Translations under genes and position numbers: made by a program
Notes under the pieces: generated by a model
Told to the model about the DNA's origin: nothing
Databases searched by the model: none
What the model saw: the letters and a program-made list of their open reading frames with translations, nothing else
Shown: positions 6,028 to 7,283 of the stretch, one piece after another
Position numbering within the stretch: position 1 is the first letter of the stretch
Layout: each line of letters starts with the position of its first letter
Assembly: GCA_035506295.1 (NCBI GenBank)
Contig: DATJPR010000209.1
Location: 1-7,283, forward strand
Source: DATJPR01 sp035506295
GTDB lineage: Bacteria; Bacteroidota; Ignavibacteria; UBA10030; UBA6906
DNA: 7,283 nt
Direction: 5' to 3'

Positions 6028-6048
6028 GTATCTTCGATCGAAAGATAC
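6028..6048. promoter_or_regulatory. Inverted repeat over the P3 -10 box and start site (possible operator)
   Basis: GTATCTT (6028-6034) and AAGATAC (6042-6048) are perfect inverted arms separated by CGATCGA. The right arm contains the whole -10 box, and the centre coincides with the expected transcript start. Such placement is typical of repressor operators, but no regulator gene is in the window. At P1 only a 5-bp version (TATCT-AAA-AGATA, 1415-1427) is seen. Confidence 0.4.
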
Positions 6049-6070
6049 TGCGGCGAAACCCCGCTGTCAA
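6042..6070 (-). promoter_or_regulatory. Promoter P3 (TTGACA-N17-TATCTT) of the LamG/T9SS cargo gene
   Basis: On the minus strand a perfect TTGACA (6065-6070), a 17-nt spacer and TATCTT (6042-6047) are seen. The start near 6035 gives a leader of about 128 nt to the ATG at 5907. The match to P1 and P2 in boxes and spacer length, in three unrelated intergenic sequences, is strong support. The form resembles a housekeeping sigma-70 promoter rather than the TTTG/TAnnTTTG type of Bacteroidia. Confidence 0.7.
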
Positions 6071-6090
6071 GCGTGTGAGATGAATTGAGC

Positions 6091-6112
6091 AAGAAACCGA
6101 CAGGGGTCCGGT
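6091..6112 (-). terminator. Weak intrinsic terminator after the nucleoside hydrolase
   Basis: On the minus strand ACCG-G-AC (6106-6112) pairs with GTCGGT (6096-6101) around CCCT: 6 bp with one bulged G, followed by TTCTT. It lies about 40 nt past the stop at 6153 and upstream of P3, where a terminator is expected. The stem is short and the U-tract interrupted. Confidence 0.35.
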
Positions 6113-6152
6113 CAAAATATGAGAGTTCCCTGCGGCAAGGAGATGAGTAACT

Positions 6153-7136
6153 TCATTTCATGAGGTGATTCTCCCGGCCAAGGTTCTGTTTCAGGAGCCG
6201 CTCCATTATTCTCTTCAGGAGCTCCTCTGTGTTCACCTTCGTGAGAATCTCGCAGTTCGGTTCCTTCCTTTCATCCACGAGGGTATATCCTTTGTCATCG
6301 ACGTTCACAAACGCTTTGTGCGATGTAAAGAGGTCGGGCCAGAGAACGGCGCTGATCGCCACCACATCGTGGAGGGTTGGATCGGGAGCAGCAAAGGGCT
6401 CGTACAGCCACAGCGAATACAATCCGCATAGTGCATTTGTCAGGGGAGACTGCCGCATGAGCAGCCTCATGCGATTGGCCTCGTTCAATTTTACCATCGT
6501 AGTGACATCCAGCCCGGCGTAGACGATATTCGCCCCGCATTGGGTGAACACCTTGGCCGCTGCGATGTCTGCCCGGACATTCCATTCAGCGTCGATGGCC
6601 GGCGTTCCTCCGTAACCCACGTAGTACGAGCCAAACATCGAGACAATCCTCTTCGCGCGCTTGAGCGCGTCCGTGTCCCTGGCGATCACCTCTTTAATAT
6701 TGCAGACCGGGCCGACGGTAAACAGGATGACTTCGCCAGGGTACTTGTTGAGTGTCCTGACGATGAATTCGGCCGCGTCGCCTTTTGCCGGGTTCACCTT
6801 CTCAAATCCTTCCGACCAGGAGAATTGGTAGGAGGGTCCGGCGATATCCTTGTCCACCCCCACGATGTTCGGCGTCGGATGTCCCACATAGACCGGGATG
6901 CTCTCCTTTCCCGTCTCATACAGCATTTTGAGTATGGTTCTCGCCCTGAGCGGCGTGTTTCCATGATCCATCACGAAACCAAGGACGTCGAACTCGGGGC
7001 TGCTCAGCACCAGCGCGACGGCAAACGCATCATCGAGGTCCCCGCCAAAATCGCAATCGAGGATGATCTTCTGCTTCTGCTCGCTGAATAATACCATCGG
7101 AACCAGCAGGGCAATGATTAACAACAGGCTTTTCAT
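6153..7136 (-). CDS. Exported nucleoside hydrolase (IU-nucleoside hydrolase family)
   Basis: The protein is 327 residues, the usual family length plus a signal peptide (residues 1-18: MKSLLLIIALLVPMVLFS). The family cleaves the N-glycosidic bond of ribonucleosides to base and ribose using a bound calcium. Visible signatures are the N-terminal Asp cluster DCDFGGDLDDAFAVAL (residues 27-42; a variant of DTDPGxDDAxAL with one extra residue), VGPVCNIKEV (141-150; usual GPLTN, Asn kept), EWNVRADIAAAKVF (184-197; the ExN...D substrate/metal motif) and LHDVVA (255-260; His-Asp active-site pair). All expected key residues are present, so activity is likely; substrate preference cannot be read. The ATG at 7136 is chosen because GAGGAG lies 7 nt upstream. 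The ATG at 7151 overlaps that site and gives no better signal peptide. The signal peptide points to the periplasm, where it could salvage external nucleosides. Confidence 0.93.
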   Translation of the reverse strand: MKSLLLIIALLVPMVLFSEQKQKIILDCDFGGDLDDAFAVALVLSSPEFDVLGFVMDHGNTPLRARTILKMLYETGKESIPVYVGHPTPNIVGVDKDIAGPSYQFSWSEGFEKVNPAKGDAAEFIVRTLNKYPGEVILFTVGPVCNIKEVIARDTDALKRAKRIVSMFGSYYVGYGGTPAIDAEWNVRADIAAAKVFTQCGANIVYAGLDVTTMVKLNEANRMRLLMRQSPLTNALCGLYSLWLYEPFAAPDPTLHDVVAISAVLWPDLFTSHKAFVNVDDKGYTLVDERKEPNCEILTKVNTEELLKRIMERLLKQNLGRENHLMK

Positions 7137-7143
7137 CGTCGAT

Positions 7144-7149
7144 CTCCTC
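7144..7149 (-). promoter_or_regulatory. Ribosome binding site overlapping the upstream stop codon
   Basis: GAGGAG (minus strand) overlaps the TGA (7148-7150) of the upstream gene and lies 7 nt before the hydrolase ATG at 7136. This fixes the hydrolase start and suggests translational coupling of the two genes. Confidence 0.75.
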
Positions 7150-7283
7150 ATGTCCCCGCCATCTCGTGCCAGCGCTGGATGTTAATCCCGAACACGACGA
7201 GCCACAAAGCCAGCAACAGCTCCGATGCGCCCGGGATGAGAATGTACGGCATCAGCGTGGCGGCGAACGGGGGCGAAAGAAAG
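7148..7283 (-). CDS. DUF4386-like membrane protein, C-terminal end only
   Basis: Only the last 44 residues are in the window; the 5' part lies beyond the right edge. The frame ends FGINIQRWHEMAGT followed by TGA at 7148-7150. The visible part has a hydrophobic segment of about 30 residues with LMPYILIPGASELLLALWLV followed by VFGIN. This resembles the last membrane helix of DUF4386 proteins (pattern P..L..G..E..LALWLL..G.N), a multi-helix inner-membrane family without known function. The assignment rests on this short segment. The gene ends 11 nt before the nucleoside hydrolase, so the two are probably co-transcribed. Confidence 0.6.
   Translation of the reverse strand, partial: FLSPPFAATLMPYILIPGASELLLALWLVVFGINIQRWHEMAGT

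Noticed and set aside
6540..7091. Plus-strand frame of 183 codons opposite the nucleoside hydrolase
   Set aside because: The hydrolase carries all family motifs; the opposite frame is a shadow of its codon pattern.
1..7283. CRISPR array, defence system, insertion sequence, tRNA or rRNA
   Set aside because: No regularly spaced direct repeats, transposase or nuclease motifs, CCA-type cloverleaf or rRNA-like stretch could be seen on either strand.

Overview
The window looks like chromosomal DNA from a bacterium of the Bacteroidota/Chlorobiota side of the FCB group, most like Ignavibacteria or a related uncultured lineage. Two large genes end in a type IX secretion (T9SS) type A sorting domain with the NYPNPFNP...VYDxLGREVAVL...PAGKYTFTFDGS...SGxYFYRL...RKM..K signature. 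Most starts carry a clear Shine-Dalgarno sequence, and three promoters have TTGACA-like -35 boxes. Both traits are unusual for Bacteroidia proper, so an Ignavibacteria-like or other FCB lineage is favoured. The placement is inference.

All supported genes lie on the minus strand, so transcription runs from high to low coordinates. From the right edge: the C-terminal end of a DUF4386-type membrane protein (7148-7283) is followed 11 nt later by an exported nucleoside hydrolase (6153-7136), probably in one operon. A weak terminator, a TTGACA-N17-TATCTT promoter and a leader hairpin come next. They precede a 656-residue secreted LamG / choice-of-anchor D / FN3-like protein with a T9SS tail (3937-5907). 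A GC-rich terminator and an inverted-repeat region separate it from a 434-residue secreted seven-bladed propeller with the same kind of tail (2221-3525). A second promoter of the same design leads, through a leader of about 250 nt, to a small GlsB/YeaQ-type membrane protein (1592-1840). A third copy of the promoter leads through a leader of about 230 nt to a secreted repeat protein that runs off the left edge (1-1186).

The protein content is mainly exported cell-surface material plus a nucleoside-scavenging enzyme. No defence system, CRISPR array, transposase, tRNA or rRNA is visible. The more unusual signals are non-coding. Three near-identical promoters have long leaders, and two leaders share a 19-nt element, one copy of which forms a terminator-like hairpin. 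A short repeat related to CAGCGGACAGT/CAGTTGACAG occurs as inverted pairs between genes and also in frame inside both T9SS sorting domains.
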